Positions 17,430 through 25,577 are shown, counted from the first letter of the stretch. The stretch is 52,144 nt of DNA from Caulobacter endophyticus (GCF_029543245.1 NZ_JARQWV010000032.1:1-52144); one strand, 5' to 3'. The notes: generated from the letters alone by a model not told the origin. Program-made: numbers and translations.

Positions 17430-17443
17430 GTTACAGCGGTAAC
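17430..17443. promoter_or_regulatory. vir-box-like operator upstream of MFS gene
   Basis: GTTACAGCGGTAAC, extended to 16 bp by a flanking G and C, is centred about 88 bp from the MFS start at 17525. It is 66 bp from the neighbouring site that faces fcs, so the divergent promoter has one site per gene. Confidence 0.75.
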
Positions 17444-17524
17444 CGTCCCGGCCGCCCCCGACATCGGACCGATGCGCGGGCCTGGAATGGTGAAGGCTTA
17501 CCGTCGCTTTTCGGAAACTCCATC

Positions 17525-18748
17525 ATGGCTCGATCCGTCTCCAACACGCTCGTAACGCCGGCCTTGTGTTTTCTCGCCGCCCTGGTCGAGGGTTACGATC
17601 TCCAATCGGCCGGGCTGGCCGCGCCGCAGCTGGCCAAAGCCTATTCGTTGTCGCCGCAGACCCTGGGCATGGTGTTCTCCGCCAGCACGCTGGGACTGCT
17701 GCTGGGCGCGATCCTGTGCGGGCGTCTGTCCGATTTTATCGGCCGCAAGGGACTTCTGGTCACAGCGCTCATGGTCTTCGGCGGCTTCTCGATCGCCACC
17801 GCCCTGGCCCCCGACGTACACAGTCTCCTGGCCATGCGCTTCCTGACCGGCCTGGGCCTGGGCGGGGCCTTTCCCGTCCTCATCGCGCTCGTCGCGGCGA
17901 GCGGCGATCCCAGGACCCAGGCGCGCCGCGTGACGATGGTGACGGCCGGCATGCCGCTTGGCGGCGCGCTGGCGGGGGCGCTCGTCGCAGCCCAGCCGGG
18001 CCTGGACTGGACGGCGATCTTCCACGTCGGCGGGATTACGCCCATCATGCTCGCCGTCGTCGTGGCTTGGGTCATGCGCGAGCCGACGATGCCCCAGAGC
18101 CTCGATCTGGCCTCGCCCGCGCCGTTGCGCTCGGCGTCGACGTCGACGGTGCTGTTTGGCGGGGGGCGCGCGGTGCCGACGCTGGCGCTGTGGGTCAGCT
18201 CGTTCGGCACCCTGGTGGTCCTCTATCTTCTCCTTAACTGGCTCCCGACCCTGATGATCTCGCGAGGGCTGGCTCGCCCCGAAGCCCTGCTCGCGGCGGC
18301 GGCCTTCAGCGCGGCTGGCGCCGTTGGCACGCTCGTTCTGGGCGCGCTTCTCAACCATCTGCGTCGCGGCCTCCTTCTGGTCTGCGTCTATGGCGGGCTT
18401 GGACTTGGCCTGGCCGTCCTGGCCGGCGGGTTCGTACCGCCGATCGCGGCGGCGGCGTTGGCCGGCTTCTTCGTGATCGGCGCCCAGTTCGTCCTCTATG
18501 GTCTGTCAGCCGAACCCTATCCGCCGTCGATGAAGGGGACGGGGGCCGGCGCTTCGGTCGCCGCCGGCCGGCTTGGCGCCCTGGCTGGCCCTTTGATGGC
18601 CGGCCTCCTGCTGACGGCCGGCGGCACGGCCGGCCAGGTGCTCGCGCTGCTGATGCCGATCGCCTTGATCGCATTCTTGGCGACCCTGCCTCTGGGGCGG
18701 CGCGAGAGCGTCCGCGGCGTCATCAGGAGCGGCGCCGGGATCGTCTAG
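17525..18748 (+). CDS. MFS transporter, aromatic acid:H+ symporter type
   Basis: 407 aa, 12 predicted membrane helices. The helix-1 EGYDLQSAGLAAPQL motif (the acidic Asp of AAHS proteins), the loop-2/3 signature GRLSDFIGRKGLL and FLTGLGLGGAFPVLIALVAA are typical of MhpT/PcaK-like aromatic-acid carriers. It is divergent from fcs with paired operators between them. I infer that it imports hydroxycinnamates such as ferulate, caffeate or p-coumarate; the sequence alone does not set the substrate. Confidence 0.9.
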   Translation: MARSVSNTLVTPALCFLAALVEGYDLQSAGLAAPQLAKAYSLSPQTLGMVFSASTLGLLLGAILCGRLSDFIGRKGLLVTALMVFGGFSIATALAPDVHSLLAMRFLTGLGLGGAFPVLIALVAASGDPRTQARRVTMVTAGMPLGGALAGALVAAQPGLDWTAIFHVGGITPIMLAVVVAWVMREPTMPQSLDLASPAPLRSASTSTVLFGGGRAVPTLALWVSSFGTLVVLYLLLNWLPTLMISRGLARPEALLAAAAFSAAGAVGTLVLGALLNHLRRGLLLVCVYGGLGLGLAVLAGGFVPPIAAAALAGFFVIGAQFVLYGLSAEPYPPSMKGTGAGASVAAGRLGALAGPLMAGLLLTAGGTAGQVLALLMPIALIAFLATLPLGRRESVRGVIRSGAGIV

Positions 18749-18858
18749 TCGCCGTCGGCCGATCGCTCACCGGGATCCGCGGCGATCGGCCCGCTCGCGC
18801 GTGGAGCGCGGTCCCGGCCGTGGCCGCGGAATACCGCCGCCTTGGGCCAGCTTGGCGC

Positions 18859-19122
18859 CTACCGCGGCTGCCAGCTCCTGAGACCCAGCGCATGGGCCAT
18901 GAGCGTGAAGAGCGTTTCGGAGCCGGGCGCCCGCGTGTAGCGCTCCGCGACGCGGCCGCTCACGACCAGGGCGCCAGCCCAAAGCGCCAGCACGATCAGG
19001 CCGGCGACGAGCGAGGGCCATGGACACCGTGGGGGCTCTGGTGGGAGGTGGGCGGGCGGGGAGCTCCGGCGAGGCCGAACGGTGGGGCGAGCCGCCCCGG
19101 CGGCGTCTTGTTTCTGTTCCAT
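18859..19122 (-). CDS. Small single-pass membrane protein, unknown function
   Basis: 87 aa from ATG 19122. A Pro/Arg-rich cytoplasmic N-terminus (about 1-37) precedes one strong membrane helix (about 40-58) and a short C-terminus. I do not recognise a family. The longer open frame back to 19323 is Pro/Arg-rich and probably not translated. A vir-box-like site lies about 104 bp upstream of the chosen start, the same geometry as other members of the proposed regulon. That is the best argument that the gene is real. Confidence 0.55.
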   Translation of the reverse strand: MEQKQDAAGAARPTVRPRRSSPPAHLPPEPPRCPWPSLVAGLIVLALWAGALVVSGRVAERYTRAPGSETLFTLMAHALGLRSWQPR

Positions 19123-19601
19123 GTCGTCGGCTCGGTCTGGGACGCCGATCTTCGGCGCCGTCGACGCCAGGTTCTCACCGCCGACGGCTTCATACGGGTG
19201 TCTGGAAAGCCAGGTCGGGTTACCGCTGTAGCGGTCCGGCGGCCGAGCTTGCCTGACGCCGGCCTGGGCGACTGGGGGGAGAGGCGGAGGCGGAGCCGCG
19301 CGGCGGGGAGGCGGACCAGCCATTCGGCGCCGCTGAACGACCGATCCCAGCAGAAGTCGTCAATCGGCGTTCACCCTGAGCCGACTAAAGCCACCGCTCC
19401 GGCAAGTCATTGAAATCGGTAGCGATGCCTTGCGCCGCTCGGCGTGAGCCAGGAAGGCGAGTCAATCCGTTGGGGCAGTCCCGCGCATACAGACGCCGGG
19501 CCCGCGTGGGTACGGGCCTGGTCGCCTCGGCGGCGCGCCGCGATGACGCCCGCCGGTGGGGACGTGCCGCGACCGGCCCCAGCCGGCCGCGGTCGCCTCA
19601 T
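19123..19601. other. Intergenic region between two minus-strand genes
   Basis: 479 bp without a convincing gene. It holds the vir-box-like site at 19219-19232 that faces the small membrane protein. The part next to the barrel-protein stop would carry that gene's terminator, but I see no clean hairpin with a T-run. Confidence 0.5.
19219..19232. promoter_or_regulatory. vir-box-like operator upstream of small membrane protein
   Basis: GTTACCGCTGTAGC matches the family in both halves with one inner substitution (ACCG for ACAG). It is centred about 104 bp from the start at 19122 on the minus strand. Confidence 0.55.
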
Positions 19602-20327
19602 CTAGAAGCGGTGACGGACGCCGATCGTCACGGCGGAGCTCTCGTAGGTCGCGTCCAGGACCGAATCCAGCGCGCCGGTCGTCTGGTTGAAGCGCTCGAC
19701 CTTGTGGTCGTCGCCCCACAGATAGCGCAGCTCGGCCGTCAATTCCCAGGACGGCGAGAGTTCATACTGTCCGCCAATCATCGCCTGATACGCCAGGCGC
19801 CCGGACGCGCTGGTCGGGATGTTGATGATCGGCCCGATGGGGGCGCCCGCGGGCGCGCCGGGCACGCCGCCGACGTCGTACTGGATATCGTAGTCGAAGC
19901 TGGCCGCGCCCACGCCCGCGCCGATCATGCCGCGCAGCTTGCCCCAGCGGGGAGTGTCATAGGCGACGTTGACCATCTGGGTGGTGACCTGGCTTTCGCC
20001 GTCGATCAGGCGGCGTTGGACGCCGTTCAGCGTGAGCTTCTCGACGTCGTTCTTGCGCGAGGCCAGTTCGGCTTCGAACCGAAGGCGGCCCCAGTCGCCT
20101 TCGCTGGCGACGAAGCCGACGACCAGGCCCGCCAGGGCGCCGTCGTCCTGGGGCGCGTCGATCCGGCGCGGAGCGCCCGCCAGATTGGCGCCCGAGAAGG
20201 ATTGCTCCTCGCCCAGGTTCACGCCCGCGAAGCCGCCCACATAGAAGCGGCCGTCGTCGGCCAGGGCCGTGCTGGCGCAGGATCCAGCGCCCAGCGCCAG
20301 GGCGAGGGCGAACAGTTTGGTTTTCAC
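19602..20327 (-). CDS. Outer-membrane beta-barrel protein
   Basis: 241 aa from GTG at 20327, which has GGAGAG 7 nt upstream and starts directly on a signal peptide (KTKLFALALALGAGSCASTALA, cleavage near 24). A 30-bp longer ATG frame would put basic residues ahead of the signal. The mature protein opens with DDGRFYVGGFAGVNLGEEQ, alternates hydrophobic strands, and ends in the aromatic VRHRF expected of BAM-assembled barrels. About 220 mature residues fits an 8-stranded porin-like barrel. It is divergent from the VirG-like operon, with two operator-like sites between them. A role in outer-membrane entry of phenolics is inference. Confidence 0.85.
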   Translation of the reverse strand: MKTKLFALALALGAGSCASTALADDGRFYVGGFAGVNLGEEQSFSGANLAGAPRRIDAPQDDGALAGLVVGFVASEGDWGRLRFEAELASRKNDVEKLTLNGVQRRLIDGESQVTTQMVNVAYDTPRWGKLRGMIGAGVGAASFDYDIQYDVGGVPGAPAGAPIGPIINIPTSASGRLAYQAMIGGQYELSPSWELTAELRYLWGDDHKVERFNQTTGALDSVLDATYESSAVTIGVRHRF

Positions 20328-20439
20328 GGTGGCTCTCCATCGAATAGCGGGCCGCACGGCCCGGCTGGCGCGAAAGTCGGCAGCGCGGCGTGTCTAGGCG
20401 GCTGCGAACTTCAACTCGATGTCGGGGAGGGAGCTTCGC

Positions 20440-20453
20440 AATACAGATGAAAT
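20440..20453. promoter_or_regulatory. vir-box-like operator 1 in the barrel/RR divergent promoter
   Basis: AATACAGATGAAAT keeps the xxTxCAGxTGAAAT core. It is paired with a second copy at 20460, centre to centre 20 bp (two helical turns), which suggests cooperative binding and autoregulation. Confidence 0.6.
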
Positions 20454-20459
20454 GAATGG

Positions 20460-20473
20460 ATTTCAGATGAATC
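20460..20473. promoter_or_regulatory. vir-box-like operator 2 in the barrel/RR divergent promoter
   Basis: ATTTCAGATGAATC, centred about 40 bp before the response-regulator start and exactly 20 bp from operator 1. Its proximity to the start codon suggests that it overlaps or abuts the promoter. Confidence 0.55.
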
Positions 20474-20506
20474 CGCTTTTGATTTGAGTAAACGGGATCA
20501 AAATGA

Positions 20507-21259
20507 ATGAATATGGTCACAGCATTTCCGACCGCCGGGACCCTGATGGCGTCTGCTAAAATCCTGATCGTCGATGATGATCGCGCCATGCAGAGTATGC
20601 TGCGCGAGTATTTCTCGAATAATGGCCTCAAGCCCTCGGTGGCGGCCAACCGCCTGGAGATGGCGGAAAAGCTGCGGGCCGAGCCGCATGTCATCATTCT
20701 CGACCTTCAGCTGGGCGAGGACGATGGCCTTGATCTGCTGCGCCTGATCAGGGCCCAGTCGGACGTGCCCGTGATCATCACCACGGGCCATCGGCGCGAG
20801 GAAATCGATCGCATCGTCGGGCTGGAGCTGGGAGCGGACGACTACGTCAACAAGCCTTTCAGCCCTCGCGAGCTGCTGGCGCGCGTGCGGGCGATCCTGC
20901 GCCGGGGCGGCGGCGCGGTCGATCTCAAGCGCATGCGTGGGCGCAACCGCATTCGGTTCGGCGCCTGGGAGCTTGACCGCAGCGCCCACACCATCCGCCG
21001 AGGAGAAGGCGAGCCCATCCTGCTGACCAAGGGCGAGTACGGTCTGCTTCAGGCGTTTCTCGACGCCCCCAACCGACCCTTGTCGCGCGAGCACCTGCTG
21101 CGGGCCACGCGCATCCATGACGACGTCTTCGATCGGTCCATCGACGTCCAGATCCTGCGCCTTCGCCGCAAGCTTGAAACCGATCCTAGCGAACCGCGCC
21201 TGATCGAGACGATCCGCGGCGTGGGCTACGTCTTCAAGGCGGTCGTCGAGATCCCGTGA
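20507..21259 (+). CDS. VirG-like OmpR-family response regulator
   Basis: 250 aa (237 if the in-frame ATG at 20546 is used, which begins MASAKILIVDDD). Receiver domain: acidic pocket DDD at 23-25, phosphoacceptor Asp66 in VIILDLQLG, Thr in IITTGHR, Lys117 in NKPF. A winged-helix output domain (about 150-245) carries the segment FDRSIDVQILRLRRKLE, which closely parallels A. tumefaciens VirG (YDRSIDVLILRLRRKLE). SDVPVIITTG and LELGAxDxxxKPF likewise track VirG from memory. It is the first gene of an overlapping three-gene operon with a di-heme peroxidase and a VirA-like kinase. Two vir-box-like sites upstream imply autoregulation, as is known for virG. Confidence 0.92.
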   Translation: MNMVTAFPTAGTLMASAKILIVDDDRAMQSMLREYFSNNGLKPSVAANRLEMAEKLRAEPHVIILDLQLGEDDGLDLLRLIRAQSDVPVIITTGHRREEIDRIVGLELGADDYVNKPFSPRELLARVRAILRRGGGAVDLKRMRGRNRIRFGAWELDRSAHTIRRGEGEPILLTKGEYGLLQAFLDAPNRPLSREHLLRATRIHDDVFDRSIDVQILRLRRKLETDPSEPRLIETIRGVGYVFKAVVEIP

Positions 21260-22230
21260 AAAGGCTGATCGTCCTGAGCGCGGCGGCCATCGCCGTCGTG
21301 GCGGTGATCGCCCAGCGGCCATCGCGCGTAGGGGAAGGCGCCCCCGTCACGGAGCCGTCCGTCGGACGGCCAGGCGGCCCCTTTGCGGCGATGCCGCTCG
21401 ACCGCCCGCCGTCCTCCAGCCAGGACGCGCGTGAGGTCGCGCTTGGCGAGGCGCTGTTCGCCGACACGCGACTCTCGGGCGACGGCGCACGCGCCTGCAT
21501 TACCTGCCACGACGTCGCCACCAACGGCGCCAGCGAGCGCGCCAGGGACCTGACCCCGCAGGGACGGACCCTCCCGGTCAATACGCCCACGGTCTTCAAC
21601 GCGGCGAAGAACTTCCGCTTCAACTGGTCGGGCAACGCCCAGACCCTCGAAGACCAGGCGCGCGCCTCCATCCAGAACCCCTCGATCATGAACAGCGACC
21701 TGACCAGGGCGGCGGACGTCCTGGCCAAGGACGCCGCAATGGCCGCCCGCTTCCGCGAGACCTACGGTCGCGATCCGAGGCCGGAAGACATTCTGCGGGC
21801 TTTGGCTCGCTACGAGGCCACGCTCACCACCCCCGGCTCCCGGTTCGACAGGTACTTGATGGGCGAGACGAAGGCGCTCTCAGCCAGCGAGCAGCGCGGC
21901 TACCGGCTCTTCCAGTCGGCCGGGTGCGCCTCATGCCACCAGGGGGTCAATGTCGGGGGCAACCTCTTCCAGCGCAGCGGCGTCTTCCATCCGCTGGCGG
22001 ATGCGGACTCGCCGGTGCTGCGCGTGCCCTCGCTGCGGAACGTGTCGGCCACGGCGCCCTATTTCCACGACGGCAGCGCCAAGACGCTCGAGGACGCGGT
22101 GCGGGCGATGGGCCGCGCCCAGCTCAATCGCGTCCTGACCCCCGCTCAAGCGAGCGACATCTCCGCCTTTCTACGAAGCTTGGACGGCGAATACCGCGAT
22201 CGTCCGGTAACACCGGCGAAGCCTCGATGA
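21256..22230 (+). CDS. Di-heme cytochrome c peroxidase (CcpA/MauG family)
   Basis: 324 aa. The GTG start overlaps the regulator's stop (GTGA), so translation is coupled. The N-terminal signal or anchor is at about 3-20. Two heme c sites are visible: CITCH (81-85) and CASCH (224-228). VNVGGNLFQR and the PYFHDGS motif are typical of bacterial cytochrome c peroxidases. It acts in the periplasm, reducing H2O2 or, in MauG-like members, oxidising a protein partner. Its placement between a regulator and its cognate kinase, with overlaps at both ends, suggests a role linked to signalling, or protection when phenolic oxidation generates peroxide. Both are inference. Confidence 0.9.
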   Translation: MKRLIVLSAAAIAVVAVIAQRPSRVGEGAPVTEPSVGRPGGPFAAMPLDRPPSSSQDAREVALGEALFADTRLSGDGARACITCHDVATNGASERARDLTPQGRTLPVNTPTVFNAAKNFRFNWSGNAQTLEDQARASIQNPSIMNSDLTRAADVLAKDAAMAARFRETYGRDPRPEDILRALARYEATLTTPGSRFDRYLMGETKALSASEQRGYRLFQSAGCASCHQGVNVGGNLFQRSGVFHPLADADSPVLRVPSLRNVSATAPYFHDGSAKTLEDAVRAMGRAQLNRVLTPAQASDISAFLRSLDGEYRDRPVTPAKPR

Positions 22231-24683
22231 GGCGGCCTGGCCTGTTTCTCCTGGCTGCGCTGGTGATCCTGCTGTTGACCAGCCTTCTGCTCAATAGCCT
22301 GCAGCCACGCACGGCAAGGCTCGAAACCATGGAGCGCGGCCTCGAGAGCTTCGAAAGCGCTCAGCACCTCCTACGGCGCGATGTGATCAGCGTAAGGGCG
22401 GGTCTGCTGCAATCGTTCGATCCGCTGGTGCGCGACGTCGCTGCCCTCGACGCCGCCCTGGCGCGTCTGGCCGGTTCGGCCGGCAGCCAGAGCAACGACC
22501 CCCTGGTCGCACGCTTGCGGGCCTCGGCCGCGCGTCAGGCCGCCTTGACCGAAACCTTGAAGAGCAACAGCGCGCTCCTCCAGAACAGCCTGGCCTATTT
22601 TTCCACGCTTAGCGCCAAGGCCGATCGTCCGGCTGGGCCCAATGTCGAGGAGGCCAGACTTTCGGGCGCCATGCTGCGGCTGACCCTCAACACCTCGCCC
22701 GATACCCAGGCGCTGGTCGACCGGCGAATCCGGGATCTGGCCGCCCGCCCGGCGGTCTCCGCGGCCGAACGGGAGGCCCGCGCGGTGCTGCTGAGCCATG
22801 CGCGTCTTCTGCGGCGGCTCCTTCCCCAGACGGACCAGGATCTCGCCAGGCTGCTGGCCGAGGACGACACCGCCGCCCGCGCCGAGCTTCGGGCCCGGAT
22901 CGCCCAGGAGCGCGGCGAAGCCGAGCGGACCGCGCAGCGCTATCGCTTCGCCCTCTATGCTGCGGCCCTGATCCTCACCCTGGTGATCGCCGATCTCGCC
23001 TTCAAGCTGGCCACCCATCTGGCGGGGCTAAGGCGGCGATCGGCCTTCGAGCACGACGTCGTGGCCATGTCGGCGGAGATCATCGCCGCGCGACCTCACG
23101 AGGCCAAGGGACGGATCGATGCGGGCCTGGCCAAGCTCGCGGCTCATGTCGAGGGCGATGCGGCGTTCCTTTTCGGGGAAGGGGTCTATGGCTGCGCTCG
23201 CATCTGGCCGATCCTGCCGCAGAGCCAGAGGGGCGACTGGGCGACACCGGCCAAGGCCTTGGCCGAAGCCGCGCAAGCCAGTCACGACGGGGTCTTCGAC
23301 GGTTACGCCGACTGGCCCTGGCGCGAGCATGCAGAGCATCCTATACGGCGCGCCCATGTCGTGGCGATGGTGGTGAGCAACGAGCGCGGCGAGCGCTGCG
23401 TTCTGGGCTTCGCCCGCTTTCGTGGCGAGGTCCAGGTTCAGCCCGCCGATCGGGGCGTGATGCGCCTTGCCCTGGACGTCCTTTCGGGCGCCATTCGCCG
23501 CGCCCGGGTCGAGCAGCAGCGCGTGGCTCTGGAGACGCGCCTGCAGCACGCCGGGCGGATGGAGGCGATCGGTGGGTTCGCCAGCGGCATCGCCCACAAC
23601 TTCAACAACATTCTCAGCGCCATCGGCGGCTATGCGGAGATGGCGGCGGCGACGAGCGCGAGCCCGCGATCCCGGACGCGATACGCCCGCGAGATCACGG
23701 GCGCCGTCGCGCGCGGGCGCCGCCTCGTCGATCAGATCCTGGCCTATGGCGGCCGTTCCTCGTCGCCGCCGCAGCGCGTCGATCTGAGCGGGCTGCTCGC
23801 CGAGAGCGTGGCGTTGCTTCGAGCGGCCCATGGCCGGACGGCGCGCTTCATCACCGAGAGCGATGACGAGGACCATTCCGTCTGCGGCGATCCCGAGCGG
23901 CTGCAGCAGATCATCATGAACCTGGCCACCAACGCCGTTCAGGCCATGGGTCCCGGCGGCGCGGTCAGGCTGGCGCTCTGTCGGCGCGTCAACCGCGCGC
24001 CCGTCGAGCTCTCCAGCGGCGTGCTGATGGCCGGCGACTACGTGGTGCTGCGGGTGGCCGACCAGGGCGCGGGCATGTCCCAGGCGACGATGGCGCGCAT
24101 CTTCGAGCCGTTCTTCACGACCCGCGCCCAGGGTAACGGCCTGGGTCTTGCGACCACGGCCGAGACGGCCAGGGAACTTGGCGGGGCCGTTAGCGTGTGG
24201 TCGGAGCCAGGGCAGGGCGCGGTCTTCGAGGTGTGGTTTCCGTCCCAGAGCCAGGCTCCGTCGCCGGAAGTCCTGCCCTGCGGTCGTGGCGAGACGGTCC
24301 TTTTGGTCTGTCCCGATGCGGCGGCGCTGGGCCGGGACGAGGAACGCCTGGCCGCCCTGGGCTACGAGCCCGTCGGCTTCGTTGAACCCGCGCGCGCACT
24401 CGCGAACTTGCGCGACTGGCCCGAACGCTTCGACGCGATCGCTGTCCGAACCGAGGACGAGAATGTCATCCTGGACCTTCGGCGGGCCAGCGCCGACCTT
24501 GGATTGGTCGTGATCGCCGAGGTGGGCGCTTCCTCCGTCAAATCCCTTCGCGCGCTGGCCGCGTCCCTCAGCGACTGCAGTCTGGCTGCGTGTCCGCTGA
24601 GCTCGGCGGATCTGGCCAGGCTCATGGTCGAGGCGATCAATCGGCCGCGCCGCTTGGCGCACGCCCGCGCCGATCGATCCTGA
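22227..24683 (+). CDS. VirA-like sensor histidine kinase with degenerate receiver
   Basis: 818 aa from ATG 22227, overlapping the peroxidase stop (ATGA). Membrane helix 1 is 5-23. The periplasmic helical domain (about 24-238) includes RRDVISVRAGLLQSFDPLVRD, the VirA-like region. Membrane helix 2 is about 241-262, followed by a GAF-like linker (about 275-425). HisKA has His457 in GGFASGIAHNFNNILSAIGGY. The ATPase domain has N569 in MNLATNAVQAM, DQGAGM, IFEPFFTT and GNGLGL (636-641). The C-terminal about 125 residues have a receiver fold, but the expected Asp stretch reads FDAIAVRTED, so the acceptor appears lost. VirA uses its linker to sense plant phenols; here the operon is embedded in phenolic-acid catabolism. 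The ligand is inferred. Confidence 0.9.
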   Translation: MRRPGLFLLAALVILLLTSLLLNSLQPRTARLETMERGLESFESAQHLLRRDVISVRAGLLQSFDPLVRDVAALDAALARLAGSAGSQSNDPLVARLRASAARQAALTETLKSNSALLQNSLAYFSTLSAKADRPAGPNVEEARLSGAMLRLTLNTSPDTQALVDRRIRDLAARPAVSAAEREARAVLLSHARLLRRLLPQTDQDLARLLAEDDTAARAELRARIAQERGEAERTAQRYRFALYAAALILTLVIADLAFKLATHLAGLRRRSAFEHDVVAMSAEIIAARPHEAKGRIDAGLAKLAAHVEGDAAFLFGEGVYGCARIWPILPQSQRGDWATPAKALAEAAQASHDGVFDGYADWPWREHAEHPIRRAHVVAMVVSNERGERCVLGFARFRGEVQVQPADRGVMRLALDVLSGAIRRARVEQQRVALETRLQHAGRMEAIGGFASGIAHNFNNILSAIGGYAEMAAATSASPRSRTRYAREITGAVARGRRLVDQILAYGGRSSSPPQRVDLSGLLAESVALLRAAHGRTARFITESDDEDHSVCGDPERLQQIIMNLATNAVQAMGPGGAVRLALCRRVNRAPVELSSGVLMAGDYVVLRVADQGAGMSQATMARIFEPFFTTRAQGNGLGLATTAETARELGGAVSVWSEPGQGAVFEVWFPSQSQAPSPEVLPCGRGETVLLVCPDAAALGRDEERLAALGYEPVGFVEPARALANLRDWPERFDAIAVRTEDENVILDLRRASADLGLVVIAEVGASSVKSLRALAASLSDCSLAACPLSSADLARLMVEAINRPRRLAHARADRS

Positions 24684-24695
24684 ACCGACCTCGAG

Positions 24696-24709
24696 GTTAC
24701 AGCTGTAGG
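24696..24709. promoter_or_regulatory. vir-box-like operator upstream of cupin gene
   Basis: GTTACAGCTGTAGG matches the perfect site at 10700 in 12 of 14 positions. It lies 13 bp after the kinase stop and is centred about 124 bp before the cupin start. Confidence 0.68.
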
Positions 24710-24826
24710 CGAGCTTTCGCCCGGGCCGACCGGCTATCGGCTAGGGCTGGAAGGGACCGATGAGGTCCCGGACCCGTCGCGCGCGCGCCGCGATCGATCT
24801 GCAACGGTGGGCGCGCCGGAGACGTG

Positions 24827-25273
24827 ATGATGAGCGGAGAACCAGTCTTGACCTGTCGGGTCGTGCGCCCTGGCGCGCCCGTGGTCGGCAAGCAGGGCCT
24901 GACCTACGAGGTCGGCGTTTCGGCCGAAACGGTCGGGGCCAAGGCGATCCACATGCAGACCCTGACCCTCCCGCCCGGGGCCCGGGGCAAGCCCCACAAG
25001 CACGAGCGGCACGAGACGGCGATCTACGCCATCGAAGGGGTGTCGGGGTGCTGGTACGGCCAGGATCTCGAAGAGCACGCCTGGATCCGAGCCGGAGACT
25101 ACTTCTACATCCCCGCCAACATGCCGCATCTGCCCTACAACGACGCCGATATCCCCTTCGTGGCCGTCATCGCCCGCACCGACCCCAATGAACAGGAAGG
25201 CGTGGTGCTCCTGGAGGATCTTGAAGGGTCGCGCGCCGGAGCGGCGGACCTGGCCGCGATCCAGCGGCCGTAG
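24827..25273 (+). CDS. Small cupin-domain protein
   Basis: 148 aa. GTG 24824, ATG 24827 and ATG 24830 are in frame; GGAGA at 24818 supports one of the two ATGs. A single cupin barrel shows motif 1 as GxxxxxHxHxxxExxxxxxxG (PHKHERHETAIYAIEG) with His and Glu metal ligands, and motif 2 as GDYFYIPANMPHLP with the second-motif His. PNEQEGVVLLEDLE near the end occurs in cupins near aromatic pathways, from memory. It could be a metal-dependent isomerase, a dioxygenase-like enzyme or a ligand-binding protein. It carries its own operator and is followed by a terminator. Confidence 0.85.
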   Translation: MMSGEPVLTCRVVRPGAPVVGKQGLTYEVGVSAETVGAKAIHMQTLTLPPGARGKPHKHERHETAIYAIEGVSGCWYGQDLEEHAWIRAGDYFYIPANMPHLPYNDADIPFVAVIARTDPNEQEGVVLLEDLEGSRAGAADLAAIQRP

Positions 25274-25287
25274 GGGCAGCGAAAAGA

Positions 25288-25311
25288 GCGGCGGGCGCTC
25301 GGGCCCGCCGC
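25288..25311 (+). terminator. Hairpin terminator after cupin gene
   Basis: A 9-bp GC stem (GCGGCGGGC with its complement) and a 6-nt loop, 14 bp after the cupin stop, followed by a short AATTTC tract. Confidence 0.7.
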
Positions 25312-25563
25312 AATTTCGATCTCTCCTGGGAGGGTAGGGCCCAGCTTGGCGCGGCGTCGGGGGGACAAGGCGCCATGAGTCGAGAGGATGTCGTGTGCTC
25401 GCGGTCACGGCATCCCCAGTTGTCGCCTGACACAAAGGGGGGTGTCGTCAGGCCTGATCGAGCGCTTCGGGTGGCGAGGCTCTCGGGGAGGCTCGCGGCG
25501 GAGGTCCGGCGCTTCTTGCGACCAGCTATCGGCCAGCACCGCTCGCGCCGCAACGCGTAAAGG

Positions 25564-25577
25564 GTTTCAGCTGTAAC
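25564..25577. promoter_or_regulatory. vir-box-like operator with no annotated gene at usual distance
   Basis: GTTTCAGCTGTAAC is nearly perfect (one mismatch in the dyad). The next large gene starts 452 bp downstream, but a 31-codon ORF with a good ribosome site starts 85 bp downstream, at the distance typical of the other sites. Confidence 0.7.

Noticed and set aside
20485..20504. TTTGAT...ATCAAA near the response-regulator start as an FNR/FixK box
   Set aside because: The half-sites are about 13 bp apart instead of 4, so it is not an FNR-type site.
23028..24662. 544-codon minus-strand open frame
   Set aside because: Antisense to the VirA-like kinase, whose motifs are unmistakable. The reverse frame is low-complexity Arg/Gly/Asp-rich.
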